From positions 833,446 to 897,445 of the forward strand of contig NC_018254.1 of assembly GCF_000227135.1 (NCBI RefSeq): a DNA stretch of 64,000 nucleotides, written 5' to 3'. The stretch comes from Leishmania donovani (Eukaryota; Euglenozoa; Kinetoplastea; Trypanosomatida; Trypanosomatidae). The translations under genes were made by a program, and so were the position numbers. Shown here in pieces: positions 1-10,738 of the stretch; the stretch's first letter is position 1, and each line of letters begins with the position of its first letter. The notes beneath the pieces were generated by a model that saw only the letters and a list, made by a program, of their open reading frames with translations, was not told the DNA's origin and searched no databases.

Positions 1-810
1 TGACATGGCCTCTTCTTGTCCCTTTTTCTTTTTTTCTTTGGGAAGGGGGGAAGGAGGAGGTCGTCATGTGTGCTTCCTCGTCGCACAGTGCACACAGCAG
101 ATGTAGAGACTGACTAAGTGGAGCACACCTGCCGCTGTGCACCGACGTCCGCGGAAACACAAAACGCCGACGCGAACGAGGCGCCGAAGCAAAACAAAAA
201 AGAAAAACAAGAGGGAAAATCCAACACGATATTGGTATACCCCTCTTGCACTGGCATTGTTGCATGGCCCCCACCCTCCCCACCCTCACGCTTACACCTC
301 TCACACCCCGACGTCACGATCGCTTATTCTCTACTCGACAGTCTCCGCACTCCCGTTCCCACTCCCTCCTCGAATCCCAACTCTTCGCTTGAGCGGTAGT
401 ATCCCCTCTGCGAGCACAACATTTGTGCCCAAATGCAGCAGCAGCAGCAACAGCAGCCAGCAGCGACGACGCCGGTGCGCACGAGGGATGCGTGGGGCCC
501 AATGAGGAGAGGGGGAGGGGGGTGGCGGAGCAAGACAGAGCAACACGTGGCAACGAAAACAACAACAAGTCGGGGCGTCGAGAAGCGATGAAAAGAACGG
601 AAAAGAGTCGGCCCCGAGCGTTCGACAAGGAGACAACGCCAGAGCGCACCAAGGATAGGAAGTGCTAACAGCGTAAGAGGGAGAAGAGAGGAAGAGCGAG
701 TGCGCGCGAAGGCCACACAAAGACACGATTCGCCGCCGTGTCCACACATGGGTAGCGCAGCTGAAAGACGCGGTGCGTTTGTGCACTCACCTGCGGATGC
801 GGGCGCAATG
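1..810. other. Non-coding flank downstream of the VAP-like gene
   Basis: This stretch lies 3' of the VAP-like gene on the transcribed minus strand, so it probably holds that gene's 3'UTR. Purine-rich patches (for example around 40-60 and 505-530) would be pyrimidine tracts on the sense strand, and one may serve the next gene beyond the window. A CAG-type trinucleotide run sits near 433-465. Open frames exist on both strands, but they are made of low-complexity Ser/Cys/Arg/Pro residues with no domain, so I call no gene here. Confidence 0.6.
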
Positions 811-1824
811 CTACTGTTTCGCAATCAGCCACGTCAGGAGGTTGGACTGGTCCCGCAGGCCGCATAGCAGCGTGAGGAACAGCAGCACGCCCACCGCCCT
901 GTAAGAGAGCTTGTAGTTCATTACTTGCTCGGCGATGCTCTTCAGTGTGGTGTCGCCACAAGTAGACCCGGCGGAAGTCCTCGACTTCTGTGTTGGTGCC
1001 GAAGACGGTGGAGAGGCGGACGGCGCCGACGCGGCCGCGGCCGCACCCGGCCCCGTTGTAAAGATGCGCGGGGGACCTGTTGCACACGGAGTGTAACAGG
1101 CATCGCTGCGCGGGGACCGCGTAGTCGGCGTGGTGCGTTGACTCTCGGAGTAGCGGTGCGGCGGCGCCTCCGGAGGGGCTGTGTTCTGCGGCTGCGTCGA
1201 CGATGTCACGGGAGGCCGAGTCCTCGGCAGCGGCGCGGCGCCATCCGCAATCGGCTTGCAGCAGCCGCCTTCTTCCTTCATACACATCACAAGGCTGTCG
1301 GGCACGTTGTTGCGCGTCGCGAAGACGCACCTGAGCTTGTAGCGCATCGTGGTCGGCGAGTTTTTCTTCACCTGCCCGCGTTGCTTCCAAAACCGCGAAG
1401 CGTCGGCTACGACCTCCCGCGACGCCTTCGTCTCCTTGCTGCCAGGAACCCAATGCGCCAGCGCCGTCTGCACCGACTGCGCGTCAACGACAGCGAAGTC
1501 GACGTGAATAGCGTCCTTTGTAGCCTCTGTCGGCAGCTCGCGCTCCTCCGGGTTCTTGGCCATCTTGACATGCTCGGGATTGAAGGAGAAGATGATCGTG
1601 GCGTGCTCACCAGCGCCAATGAAGCCGACAGGGGGGTGAACAGAGTACCTGTTCTGCACCCGGCTCAGGATCTTGAACGAGATGACGTTCGCTTTCGGGT
1701 CGCCTTGCACGACCGGCAGCATGTTCTTCACCTGCACGACATTATCGATGGTGGCGTTTGTGAAGGGCAATGGAAAGAAGAGGCTGTCTTGTGACAGCTT
1801 GATCTGAAGGGTGTCGCTGGGCAT
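811..1824 (-). CDS. VAP-like MSP-domain protein, tail-anchored
   Basis: The 337-residue product resembles VAMP-associated proteins (VAP/Scs2), ER proteins that tether other membranes and bind FFAT-motif partners. The N-terminal part (about residues 5-170) reads as an MSP (major sperm protein) domain: a TNATIDNVVQVKN segment, then FKILSRVQNRYSVHPPVGFI, matching the family pattern of FK-to-PxRYxVxPxxG. Residues 180-300 are Pro/Ser/Thr-rich and probably disordered. The C-terminus carries one hydrophobic segment (around AVGVLLFLTLLCG) followed by a short tail, the layout of a tail anchor. I chose the ATG at 1824 because residues upstream of it in the same frame are UTR-like low complexity and the MSP fold starts directly after it. 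Expected location is the ER membrane facing the cytosol. The family assignment is fairly secure; partner proteins are unknown. Confidence 0.8.
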   Translation of the reverse strand: MPSDTLQIKLSQDSLFFPLPFTNATIDNVVQVKNMLPVVQGDPKANVISFKILSRVQNRYSVHPPVGFIGAGEHATIIFSFNPEHVKMAKNPEERELPTEATKDAIHVDFAVVDAQSVQTALAHWVPGSKETKASREVVADASRFWKQRGQVKKNSPTTMRYKLRCVFATRNNVPDSLVMCMKEEGGCCKPIADGAAPLPRTRPPVTSSTQPQNTAPPEAPPHRYSESQRTTPTTRSPRSDACYTPCATGPPRIFTTGPGAAAAASAPSASPPSSAPTQKSRTSAGSTCGDTTLKSIAEQVMNYKLSYRAVGVLLFLTLLCGLRDQSNLLTWLIAKQ

Positions 1825-3740
1825 GGCGGTGTGCCTCTTCTGCCGCGCGCGTGGGTATCGGTGTGTGAGCGAGCGTGTGCGATGGGGCGAAGAGAATGTG
1901 GATAGAGAGAGCGCGGGGAGAGAGACGCACGGAGGAACAGACACGCGCACACGCAGAGCGCCACAGACAGGACTGCCCCGGGGTAGTGGAGGGGGTGGAG
2001 AAAAAGAGAGACGCACCCTGCACTGGATGCACCAGAGAAAAAAGAGGGGGAAGGCGAGGGGGGACCACGGAAAAGGAAGCGGAGGTACGGAAGGGCCAGC
2101 AGAGCAGAGCCTCACGGGCGCAGAGGTGGAGGTGGGTGGGTGGGTGGCCGATGGATGTGTTCTGTGCGCATACGATGAGGAGGTATGTGCTTGGAGAGGC
2201 TTCCGAGGACGATCATCACATGGACAAGAACAGCATCACGTGGCGCCGACCTGCGCTGCTTCACGGTGCCTCTGCTGAGGCGCGGCGCTGGATGAGCAGA
2301 CGACGCCCTCCTTTCGTTGCGTGTTTCTGAATATCGAGAGCGGCAGACGTGGAAGCCCAGAGTTGCAACGGTGCGACGTGCAACGAGAATAAGGGAGAGG
2401 GCGCGGGCTTGTTTTGTCTGGGATGAGTGTAAGACAGGATGTCCTGTGGAAAGTGACGATGCTCCGAGAGACGTTGGGGGAGTCGGGGGTAGCGAAGAGA
2501 TGGGACGGAGAAGGAGCGATCGACAGCTGTGCAGCGAAAAGACGATGAATACATGCGGGGGTGGGGGGAAAGGCTGGGGGCAATGAAAGTGGTGACGGGC
2601 AAGGTGCCTGGGCGACGAGACATAAGGAGCAAAAGGTGGTACCCATTCGACGATAAAAAGAAAGCGAGTAGGGAGGGGGTGTGCGCGTGTGTGTGGAAGG
2701 AGGGAGGGGCAAACTGGTGGTATGCAAAGGCAGGCAGAGACAAGGATCATGGCGATGCGGTAGATGTGAGCAGTCATGTGCAGTGCAAAGAACCTCGCTC
2801 TCCTCTTGAGTGGTGAGGTAAAAGGAAGCCACACATGCACACGCACACGCCGTCGCAGTGATACCCATGTTTTCCGCCTCGCCCACGCCCGCGTTGGCGT
2901 GCCATCGACGCGCAGCAAGCACGTTTTGTCCGCTGCCCTCTGTGTCAACGACTCACGGACGGCGCACATGAGCAGAAAAGAAAGAGACGAAGAGAGGAGA
3001 GGGGCGGGAAGGGGGGGGGGACATCAACGAGAGACAGTGGTCGAAAAAGCGTTGTCCAACAACGATAGCGCACAGGAGCGCTATTTGTGTGTGTCAGCGC
3101 GTGTGCGTGTGTGCGCGCCCAGCAGCACCGACTCCATGAGACATACATCTTTTGAGCTTTTATTCGTCTGCGCAGGCATCGAAAGCATGTAAAGGGTAAG
3201 GCATGGGCATCCCACGCACCCGCCGGCTGAAGATACACACAAGAAAGAAAACGGAACAGGCTTGATGGCGACATCAACTAGTGTACATGGTTGTTGCTGC
3301 TGCTCCTTGAAGGAAGGAAGAGCAAGTACAGGAAAAAGGTGAAACAATGCAATGCACGTTCGCCTCACACGGTTTGCCAAGAATAAAAAGATCAGGAGAA
3401 TGCAAGACAGACGGTGGCGAGGCAGGTGCGTGACAGACTGCTGAGCACACGCACACAGGTGTCCGTTGCCACGTAACAACTACAAGCCGAAAAGGCAACC
3501 AGAAAAAGCAGGTGACGCCTAACAGTACATGGGCAGGCAAACGCGAACACGCACAAGCGCAGAGACAACGTGCGTACACGGGTATAACGGCATGCCTGCG
3601 ATCCACAGATGGACAGCCGCAAGCACACACACAGAGAGACACGCACTCACCCTCTCGCGCTGTGGGGGCGTTCGACAGATTCGTGGAGAGAAACCAATCC
3701 ATTTGTCTTGGGCAGCGCAGCCTACGCGGCGATGGAGACT
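1825..3740. other. Spacer: VAP leader and 3'UTR of the 1853-residue protein gene
   Basis: A 1.9 kb intergenic region without a convincing gene on either strand. The left part should hold the 5' leader of the VAP-like gene. The remainder is probably the long 3'UTR of the gene ending at 3741. CA/TG-rich and purine-rich stretches dominate (for example a G run near 3010-3020). The open frames here translate to repetitive Cys/Val/His/Arg runs typical of trypanosomatid spacers. Confidence 0.6.
2021..2071 (-). promoter_or_regulatory. Candidate trans-splicing signal for the VAP-like gene
   Basis: On the minus strand, a pyrimidine-rich tract (about 2071 to 2034, including CCTTCCCCCTCTTTTTTCTC) is followed by an AG dinucleotide near 2022-2023, about 200 nt ahead of the ATG at 1824. 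That is the expected arrangement for spliced-leader addition in trypanosomatids. It is inferred from pattern alone; other AGs nearby could be used. Confidence 0.4.
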
Positions 3741-6700
3741 TCACACTCGCCACGTCACAGCGACCTCGCCGTCAATGTAAAGTGTGGCGCAGCCGGTAAA
3801 CGTCAGCGGTATCGAGCAGGTCGCCGCGTACACGTCAGCGGCGCTATTACCGTCGCCTTCGAGCGGTTGCAAAGGCGATGAGGAGGACGTTGCATCATGG
3901 GCGGACGACGGCTGCGGGGTCAGCGTTACCTCACCCGCCTCCCTCTCCGAGGGCTTGGGGGCGCCCTCGCGCATCGTGCAATCCAGCACGCCAGCCCGCT
4001 GTGAGGACAGGTGCTGCGGAGGACGAGCGACGGCGAAGGCCGCTTTACAACCGCTGCCGGCAGCCACCCCCTCCGTCTTGAAGAAACGGAGCGTCACTTT
4101 CGGCGCTGCAGACGGCGGTGGTGTTGACGGTAGCGGTGCAGTTACCACCTTGTCACTCGTATCCTTCGGAGCCAACCTCGGTGGCGAGGACTCGATGGCG
4201 GCCAGCTCTTCAGCGATGCGCATGAGGCGAGCGCGACGCAGCATCTGGGTGCGCTCGCGTGTGCGCAGCGCGTCGGTGGCCGCCGTGGCTGCCTGATTTA
4301 ATGACGCTACGCCCCTTTCAATCACCTGCAGCTCGCCCACCACGTCCTCGTGGTCGTGCTGCAGGCGCAGTTGCTCCTTCCCCTTCTTCTTCACTATCTC
4401 CGCCGCTATGCGGTCGCGCTCGCCACAGAGGATGGGCCGTACGCGCCTCAGGTGCGCCTCCCAGACCTGCAGGTCGGTGTGCAGCTGCGCGCAGAGCTCT
4501 CGAAGGCCGATGATGGAGATTAACGACGGCTGCAGGCACGGTTGCACGCTGCTGCTACGGGATGCCACAAGTGTGGCACCTGCAGCACGCTGCACCATGA
4601 TCTCGTACTCGCGCAGCGCACCGCTCTCGGGAAGCTTGGGTGCCGTGTTAACGCTCAGCGTGCAAAGGCGCGCCTGCGTGGGTGCCAGGGAGGATCCCGT
4701 GGAAGCAGCCGCGGCAGCGGCGGCTGTCGAAGACGCTATGGCGCCATCACTGTCTTTGTGCAGCGCCTGCGCTTTCTTCTTTGACATGCCGGAAGGAGCG
4801 ACGTTGGAGGGCGAGTGTCTATCCTGCGCCTTCGCTCCACTGCTACCTGCTGCAGCCGAGGTTGGGGACCTCTTCGCCTCGCGCTTGCCGTCGCTGCTCA
4901 CCTTCTTCTTCTCTGAACCCTTCCCCTTGGGCGGCTCCGAGACGACTTCAGCGGAGGAGGAGCCTTCTACGGCCGCACCAGCCTCCGCATCCATCGCTGC
5001 TGGGTTCGCGGATGAACACGGAGATCCAAGGATCGGCGTCACAGAAGCCGCTGATGTCGTAGCTTCTCCTGACCCATTGCTGGCACCGAGGGGCGTGGCC
5101 TTCGCGTCTGCATGCCCATCATCCGACGGCGGAGCGAATTCGGTTGCGGGGAGATGGCATCCCTCCGCTAGCGACTCTGGTGAGCGGTCTTGGTGTGTAC
5201 AGGCAGCGCTTGGCGACTGCGCCGTCGAGGCGGCAGTTTGCTCGTCGCCCTCTGCCACCACCTCATCCGTTAGCTTTTCTTGTAGGCAACGCAGCTTCAT
5301 CAGGCGCCGACGCCACCACCGTACATTGGAATAAGCAGGCAGCTGCACTGCTACACGAATCACACGCCCAGCAGCTCCAGCCGCCTTGCCGTCTCTGCCA
5401 CTAATCGTCGTCTCCTGACGGATTCGCAGCGCCTCCAGCATGTCACCGAACCGCTCCGACTCCCGAAGATCCGCAGAGAGCGGGCAGAGCAACACGCCAT
5501 CCCTGCCAAGCAGCGGCTCATGCAGCGTGGCCCACCCCACCGACCTCGCGGTCGGCGTGGCGCTGGCCACCTTCGTAAGCACAGATGCCTGCGCCGCCGT
5601 GTGAGAAGTAGCGGTCAGCCTCGTCGCCGTCTGCGTCGAGAGAGGCGAGGCAGCGACGCAGGCGAGACCATTCAGAAGGTAGCGCCACTCCGGCTCCATC
5701 AGCACATAGGGAGCGGGCGTAGCAGGCGTAGCAGAGGCGGCGATGGCGACAGCGCCGGCATTCACCTCGCGCGGCTGTGGGTACTGCTGCATGCGGATAA
5801 AGGCAACGTGTTCGAACTCGCCCATCGCGTCGTTCATGTCCTTTGCGTAGATGTGCAGGGCAAGCGGCACGGCAGCGCTCGCAGCAGACATCGTCGTCGC
5901 GCCCGTCCCGGGGGACGCGTCTGCTTTCAAGACGGCACCGTCGTTGTCCGTGAATGCAGCGGCGTGGCGTTGAAAGGTAGCAGCTGTGTCAACCAGCACC
6001 AGCCAAACAGATGGGTCCACAGGACTTCGCTGCGTCAGCACCTCAGCCGTGCACGTGGTTGGGTGTGGCGGTGTCAGCTCGCACTGACGAGTCACCTGAG
6101 CCACAATACGGATCGAGGGATCGCGACAGCCGCCGCTGCACACTCGCCCATCCTCACCTGCGCACATGGAGCTGTGCGTGAAGGAGAAGCCTGGTGAGGT
6201 GTAAGGCACACGCACAGCCACGCAGACAGCGCGGCACGACGGGTCGCTGGCGTGTATATGCATTGGATGCATGGTGGGCGTCAGCAGTGTCACACCCAGA
6301 GTCGAGTGCACGTCCACCGCGGCACGGCGCGCCTCGACCGAGTCCGCAATACTGCCGCCGTGACTGGCGCTCTGCGGGCCGCCATCGCACACCGTCACTG
6401 GCGGGCTCTGCACAACGCGTCGCGTCGCTGCCGGACTCATATGGTGACATCCACGCACCACTTCGTACTCCTCAAAGCCGGAGGCAAACAGCAGCGTCGT
6501 GCAAGTGACAGTGTGTGCCTCCTCTGTGAAGGGGGGCGCAGCCCCTCTGCTGCTCAGGGTACCGGAGGATGCACACCGTATCGACTGCCGCTCCTCGCAC
6601 GCCTCCGCAAACGTTGGTACATCGCGCCAGCCACGCACCTGCTGCCAGGCGCACCCAATCGTGTAGGCGCCAGTCCACAGGAGAGGCCACAGCCGCTGCG

Positions 6701-9302
6701 CCGCAGCAGCAGCAGCTCGTTGAGCGTGGGGCGCGTCCGTGATGGCGTCAGTGCCGCTGTTGCTGCTCTTGTGCTCAGGAGCTGCGAGCTGCGCTTCTTC
6801 TTTGCTCAGCCTCGCCGCCGGCACCTGATCGGCGCGGTCCCGCTCACCCGTCCCCAGCTGCGATGACACCACCTGGAACTGCGGCAAGTCTGCGCGCGTC
6901 GCGGCGTCTCTCGTGCCGGTGGGTGCGCCGGCTGCCGCGTACGCATGACCCTCGATGCGCACTCCTGCGTAGCACCGTGTTGCGTTGGTACTATTTGCCG
7001 TCGCCGGCGTCGATGCCCTCTGCGTTGCCTGGCCGCTGCGCTGCGGTAGACTGTGGTTCGAGAGGTCCAGAACAGGGGTCAGTAAACCAAGGATCATCTG
7101 CAGCAGCAGGGAGCGTGGGCTCCCGGTTACAACCTGCAGGTGGAGCCCGTGCACCTCGCCAGATATGTAGCCGTACGTCGTGCATGCATTCTTTGCGACG
7201 TTGGCGAGAAGCGAGGCCTCCTCCGACAGCAACGGCAACACCCACGACGGCGCCGCCTCCGTCCCGCTCCGCTCGCGCACGTCGCCCTCTTCTCCGTCCT
7301 CAGAGCGACTGCGCCGGCCGGGCGAGCTGCTGACGCTCGTGATCTTAGGCTTCGCTTCTTCTACTTGGCACTGCTCCAGCCGTCGCGAGAGTTGCTCTAG
7401 CGTCAGCAGGGGTGCCGTAGGTGCACCAGGGTGCTCGGCCAACCCCACCAGCGTGGCACGCGATACCGCGTAGAGGTCCTGTAGCGCCGCCACCCGCTCC
7501 TCGTCGCCGTAGTACATTACAGCTGTGTCGTGGGCGGCCAACGAGAGGCCACGGTGGCGTTGCACGGGCGGCGCTGGTTGTGCCTCGCGCAGAGCACGCA
7601 CCGCGTCGAGCACGATATTGGCGGCGGCAAGGCTGCGCTTACAAGCGTTGCGGACGTCGCGGAGCTTCTGCTTTATGTGCCGGATGCGCGCCTCGTGCAT
7701 GCTGCGCAGCTGCGCCATGTCCTCGCAGCGGCGCAGCGAAACGGGATCTTCCGAGGAGCCGCTTGTGCGCATCGCTGAGTTGGCAGTGCTGGTATGGCTC
7801 AGCTTCTTGTGGCTGTGTGGCACCACCGACGGCACGCTCGGCTCGCCTGTGTTGTCTTGTTGTGGCGTCGAGGAGGCTCCCATGTTCACGTTGAAGGCGT
7901 TCGTCGTCATGAGGCGGCGGCCCTTCCTCAGCGCCTTCTCGGCCTCGGAGGCCCACGCCGCCTGCTGCGCCGCTTCGGCCTGCCTCTGAGATGCTCTCAT
8001 GTCTCGCAGCGCCACTTCCAGCGCGGCGCGGTAGCGCTGCTGACAACGAAACTGATGGCGCAGCTGAGAGAGGGTCAGTTCATGCAGTCCTTGATTGCGC
8101 AGCGTTGCCGGGGTCGCGTGCAGAGCAGACACACCCGCCACCGTAACCCCACCGCCGGGGAGATCGGACGAGATCGTACACCGCCGCGGCGACGGTCCAC
8201 CCCCGCCGTGGGGAGCCCCTGAGCCCGTGGTGTGCCGCTGGGGTGCTGGCGATGGCCGACCGCTGCGCCGTCGCGCGGTGCTGCTCGCACCAACACCCGT
8301 GGACAGCGCTGGAGATGATGGGGGACCGTCGAGAGCTTTCTTGCTCCTGCGCTTCTCCTGACCGGCTTGCATACCCTTCTTCGGCGACATGGCTTGCATC
8401 ATAGCCCGCGACACGGCGGAGCTGGCAGTGGATGCCACCTCGCATTGCACAGGGCAGTACTGCTCCTCCAGGTGGCGGCGCAACTCCACGGCCGCGCTCT
8501 CGGCCGCGCTCTCGTCGCAGAAGTAAAGATCGTTCTCCTGGACGTACGGAGCACCGATCGTGGCCTCTCGCTCGACAACCGCCGCGTAGGCCGCCGGCGC
8601 ACGCCGTAACTCGTTCAACTCTCGCACGAGCTCCTCCTCGAAGGCGGTGTAGGCCCCGTTACTCGTGCTCACCGTCTCGCGCAGAGTCGCGGTGTTGTTG
8701 AAGTTTGCCGCCCACGTATTGCGCAGCGATGCCTCCTTCACCATGCGCGTCGACTCCGTCGTCGCCGTATCGGCTCCAGCACCCGAGGCAGAAGACACCG
8801 CTGTCAAGGCTGAGACTGCCATACCTGTGCGCGCGCGAGAGAGGCATCGGCCGTGGCGCGACAGCAGCGGCCGCGCCGTGCCCTTGTGCCCTCCTGCGCT
8901 TGGCTGCGCCGCTGTAAAGGGGTACGGCTTGCGGTGAACAGTGCCGTCGCTCAGTCGCCCTCGCAGCCCACGAATGGTCATAGTGGAAGCAGCCGCAGCA
9001 ACAGCAGCAGCCGGCGACCTGCTGCCCGCGACATTCACGCTCACGTCGGCGATGCGATTGTAGGCGGGCTGCGGGCTCGGTGGCTTAGAGATAAACTTGT
9101 ACTGCATCCGAGGAGGGTTGTGACCGCGCGGCGACACGCCGCCATCCTCAGCAGGCAGGACAGCGTGGAAGGCGGCCTCTGAGGGCGGGGCCGCTGTTGC
9201 TCCTGCTGCACTGGCGACATCGGCGGGTGTCATACTAGACGGCACCCCGTACATTTGGGTAGAGCGTCGCCCTGGCGGACGCGCGGACGTCGTGGCGGAC
9301 AT
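3741..9302 (-). CDS. Very large conserved-looking hypothetical protein, weak CAP-like segment
   Basis: A single uninterrupted frame encodes 1853 residues. I chose the ATG at 9302; the codon just upstream is GTG. About residues 220-290 contain EEELVRELNELRRAPAAYAA followed by an acidic, Cys-containing helix region. This resembles the first helix of CAP/SCP-superfamily domains (NxxRxxPxxYA), and a later stretch with GCAW and TLLFASG could be the rest of a heavily expanded domain. Both are weak resemblances. Helical, Gln/Arg-rich segments (about 410-470 and 1560-1710) look like coiled coils. Long Ala/Ser/Thr-rich, Lys-rich (about 1430-1520) and Pro-rich stretches are probably disordered. The final residues (GCATLYIDGEVAVTWRV) look like a beta-strand pair. 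No signal peptide or membrane segment is evident. Strong GC3 bias and length make the gene certain; function is not assigned. Confidence 0.85.
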   Translation of the reverse strand: MSATTSARPPGRRSTQMYGVPSSMTPADVASAAGATAAPPSEAAFHAVLPAEDGGVSPRGHNPPRMQYKFISKPPSPQPAYNRIADVSVNVAGSRSPAAAVAAAASTMTIRGLRGRLSDGTVHRKPYPFTAAQPSAGGHKGTARPLLSRHGRCLSRARTGMAVSALTAVSSASGAGADTATTESTRMVKEASLRNTWAANFNNTATLRETVSTSNGAYTAFEEELVRELNELRRAPAAYAAVVEREATIGAPYVQENDLYFCDESAAESAAVELRRHLEEQYCPVQCEVASTASSAVSRAMMQAMSPKKGMQAGQEKRRSKKALDGPPSSPALSTGVGASSTARRRSGRPSPAPQRHTTGSGAPHGGGGPSPRRCTISSDLPGGGVTVAGVSALHATPATLRNQGLHELTLSQLRHQFRCQQRYRAALEVALRDMRASQRQAEAAQQAAWASEAEKALRKGRRLMTTNAFNVNMGASSTPQQDNTGEPSVPSVVPHSHKKLSHTSTANSAMRTSGSSEDPVSLRRCEDMAQLRSMHEARIRHIKQKLRDVRNACKRSLAAANIVLDAVRALREAQPAPPVQRHRGLSLAAHDTAVMYYGDEERVAALQDLYAVSRATLVGLAEHPGAPTAPLLTLEQLSRRLEQCQVEEAKPKITSVSSSPGRRSRSEDGEEGDVRERSGTEAAPSWVLPLLSEEASLLANVAKNACTTYGYISGEVHGLHLQVVTGSPRSLLLQMILGLLTPVLDLSNHSLPQRSGQATQRASTPATANSTNATRCYAGVRIEGHAYAAAGAPTGTRDAATRADLPQFQVVSSQLGTGERDRADQVPAARLSKEEAQLAAPEHKSSNSGTDAITDAPHAQRAAAAAAQRLWPLLWTGAYTIGCAWQQVRGWRDVPTFAEACEERQSIRCASSGTLSSRGAAPPFTEEAHTVTCTTLLFASGFEEYEVVRGCHHMSPAATRRVVQSPPVTVCDGGPQSASHGGSIADSVEARRAAVDVHSTLGVTLLTPTMHPMHIHASDPSCRAVCVAVRVPYTSPGFSFTHSSMCAGEDGRVCSGGCRDPSIRIVAQVTRQCELTPPHPTTCTAEVLTQRSPVDPSVWLVLVDTAATFQRHAAAFTDNDGAVLKADASPGTGATTMSAASAAVPLALHIYAKDMNDAMGEFEHVAFIRMQQYPQPREVNAGAVAIAASATPATPAPYVLMEPEWRYLLNGLACVAASPLSTQTATRLTATSHTAAQASVLTKVASATPTARSVGWATLHEPLLGRDGVLLCPLSADLRESERFGDMLEALRIRQETTISGRDGKAAGAAGRVIRVAVQLPAYSNVRWWRRRLMKLRCLQEKLTDEVVAEGDEQTAASTAQSPSAACTHQDRSPESLAEGCHLPATEFAPPSDDGHADAKATPLGASNGSGEATTSAASVTPILGSPCSSANPAAMDAEAGAAVEGSSSAEVVSEPPKGKGSEKKKVSSDGKREAKRSPTSAAAGSSGAKAQDRHSPSNVAPSGMSKKKAQALHKDSDGAIASSTAAAAAAASTGSSLAPTQARLCTLSVNTAPKLPESGALREYEIMVQRAAGATLVASRSSSVQPCLQPSLISIIGLRELCAQLHTDLQVWEAHLRRVRPILCGERDRIAAEIVKKKGKEQLRLQHDHEDVVGELQVIERGVASLNQAATAATDALRTRERTQMLRRARLMRIAEELAAIESSPPRLAPKDTSDKVVTAPLPSTPPPSAAPKVTLRFFKTEGVAAGSGCKAAFAVARPPQHLSSQRAGVLDCTMREGAPKPSEREAGEVTLTPQPSSAHDATSSSSPLQPLEGDGNSAADVYAATCSIPLTFTGCATLYIDGEVAVTWRV

Positions 9303-10203
9303 CACAGTAGCGAGAAATTGTTATCGCAACGTGCACAGCCAGGGAAGCGGAGACAAGATGAGCTACACACGCGCACAGGCACAACGGGCAAGGCTCCGAA
9401 GAGTGTACAGATATGCTCTTGCTAGAGTGGTCGTGGCGACGCAAAGACGCGACTCCTTACACACTCGCACACCCACAACGACGCACTGCAGAACGAGGGA
9501 GGGGAGGGGGGGCGGCGGTGAGCTGCGAGTGATTCAAAACCAGCTAATAATCGAGAAAGCGTGGGGCGGTGAGAGGCGACGCGCCGCGAAGCGTACATAC
9601 GTGTGCAGCGAGCAGCACTTCCTTTCCTTCGCCAGCGTGAGAGAGAGAACAGGGAAGAGGGGAGGGGATGGGGGGCAGCGTGGAGGAAAGAGCGAGTCGG
9701 CCGTGTCAGCAGTGGCACACGCAGAGTCGTATCATCGCCCACGGAGGGCGTGTATGCGATTGTGCCGCCTGCGCCGAGCCTCACAACGCAAGGTGGTATT
9801 CGCGTACGGTATGCGCATGTTGTTGTTGTTCTTGTTTGTTCCGCTACTCGCAAGAGTGCTGGACCGTCCATCCTTTGGGCTTTCCTGCCTGGCCTGGTGG
9901 AGAGGTGGGCCGGGGCGGGCCTGCCTCCAATGCGCTCGCAAGAGTCGAAAGAGAGCCCGAGAGGGACTTCGAGTGGCAGCGCGAAGAAAGCACATCGCAA
10001 GCACTCCTTGAGCAAGGAGCATGGCGAGGAGTGTCAAACCCAAGAAGGCTGTGAGCCGGGTACGTGTGCGGGAGCAAGATGTCGCGTATTCGAGGTGTGA
10101 GGAGCACATGCATGTTCTCCTTCGGCTGCTGTCCTCTTCTTGCGGTCACCAGAAACTGCGCCAGCATCTCCGATCCGTCTCCGCGTATCGCGCACACAAC
10201 AGG
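9303..10203. other. Spacer upstream of the 1853-residue protein gene
   Basis: This 0.9 kb stretch should contain the 5' leader of the gene starting at 9302. It has purine-rich patches (9495-9520 and 9640-9680) that would be pyrimidine tracts on the sense strand. A plus-strand frame at 10021-10296 looks superficially protein-like, but it lies antisense to a better minus-strand coding fragment at 10204-10335. No gene is called here. Confidence 0.5.
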
Positions 10204-10335
10204 TCAGCGTGGATACGGGTAGGTTTTGCTGGTCTTGGTCTCGGGACCAAAGTACAGGTTGATCGCATCGCTGGCCAGGTAGCGAATGCTCCGTGATTCG
10301 AGACGCTGGATCCTGTGCCATCGACTCGCCGTTTT
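10204..10335 (-). pseudogene. Orphan C-terminal coding fragment next to an assembly gap
   Basis: In one minus-strand frame, the sequence between an in-frame TGA (10336-10338) and a terminal TGA (10204-10206) encodes 43 residues with ordinary protein composition and G/C-ending codons, including SIRYLASDAINLYFGPETKT. It reads like the true C-terminus of a protein. Going 5', the frame hits the TGA, then a run of about 16 C (sense strand), then the run of N from 10415. A second frame just upstream (around GALFAAARVKNGES) is also coding-like, so the gene may be frameshifted, or the assembly may be wrong at the homopolymer. I do not recognise the family. It could be a relic, or the tail of a real gene lost in the gap. 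Confidence 0.4.
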
Positions 10336-10364
10336 TCACGCGAGCAGCAGCAAACAACGCACCG

Positions 10365-10390
10365 GGGGTGGGGGGGGGGGGGGGTTTTTT
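10365..10390. repeat. G/T homopolymer run beside an assembly gap
   Basis: The plus strand shows a nearly pure G run with one T interruption, followed by six T, just before the N block. Such runs are error-prone in sequencing and assembly, and this one lies exactly where a coding-like frame is lost. Confidence 0.8.
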
Positions 10391-10414
10391 GCGCTGCAAC
10401 ACAGGGGAAAGTTT

Positions 10415-10738
10415 NNNNNNNNNNNNNNNNNNNNNNNNNNNNNNNNNNNNNNNNNNNNNNNNNNNNNNNNNNNNNNNNNNNNNNNNNNNNNNNNNNNNNN
10501 NNNNNNNNNNNNNNNNNNNNNNNNNNNNNNNNNNNNNNNNNNNNNNNNNNNNNNNNNNNNNNNNNNNNNNNNNNNNNNNNNNNNNNNNNNNNNNNNNNNN
10601 NNNNNNNNNNNNNNNNNNNNNNNNNNNNNNNNNNNNNNNNNNNNNNNNNNNNNNNNNNNNNNNNNNNNNNNNNNNNNNNNNNNNNNNNNNNNNNNNNNNN
10701 NNNNNNNNNNNNNNNNNNNNNNNNNNNNNNNNNNNNNN
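10415..10738. other. Run of N, assembly gap or masked sequence
   Basis: 324 undetermined bases. The gap separates the C-terminal coding fragment (10204-10335) from another coding-like region starting at 10739. Any gene body between them is invisible, and the true gap length may differ from 324. Confidence 0.99.

Noticed and set aside
10021..10296. Plus-strand frame of 91 codons beginning MARSVKPKK
   Set aside because: It faces against the gene cluster and overlaps the better minus-strand coding fragment at 10204-10335.
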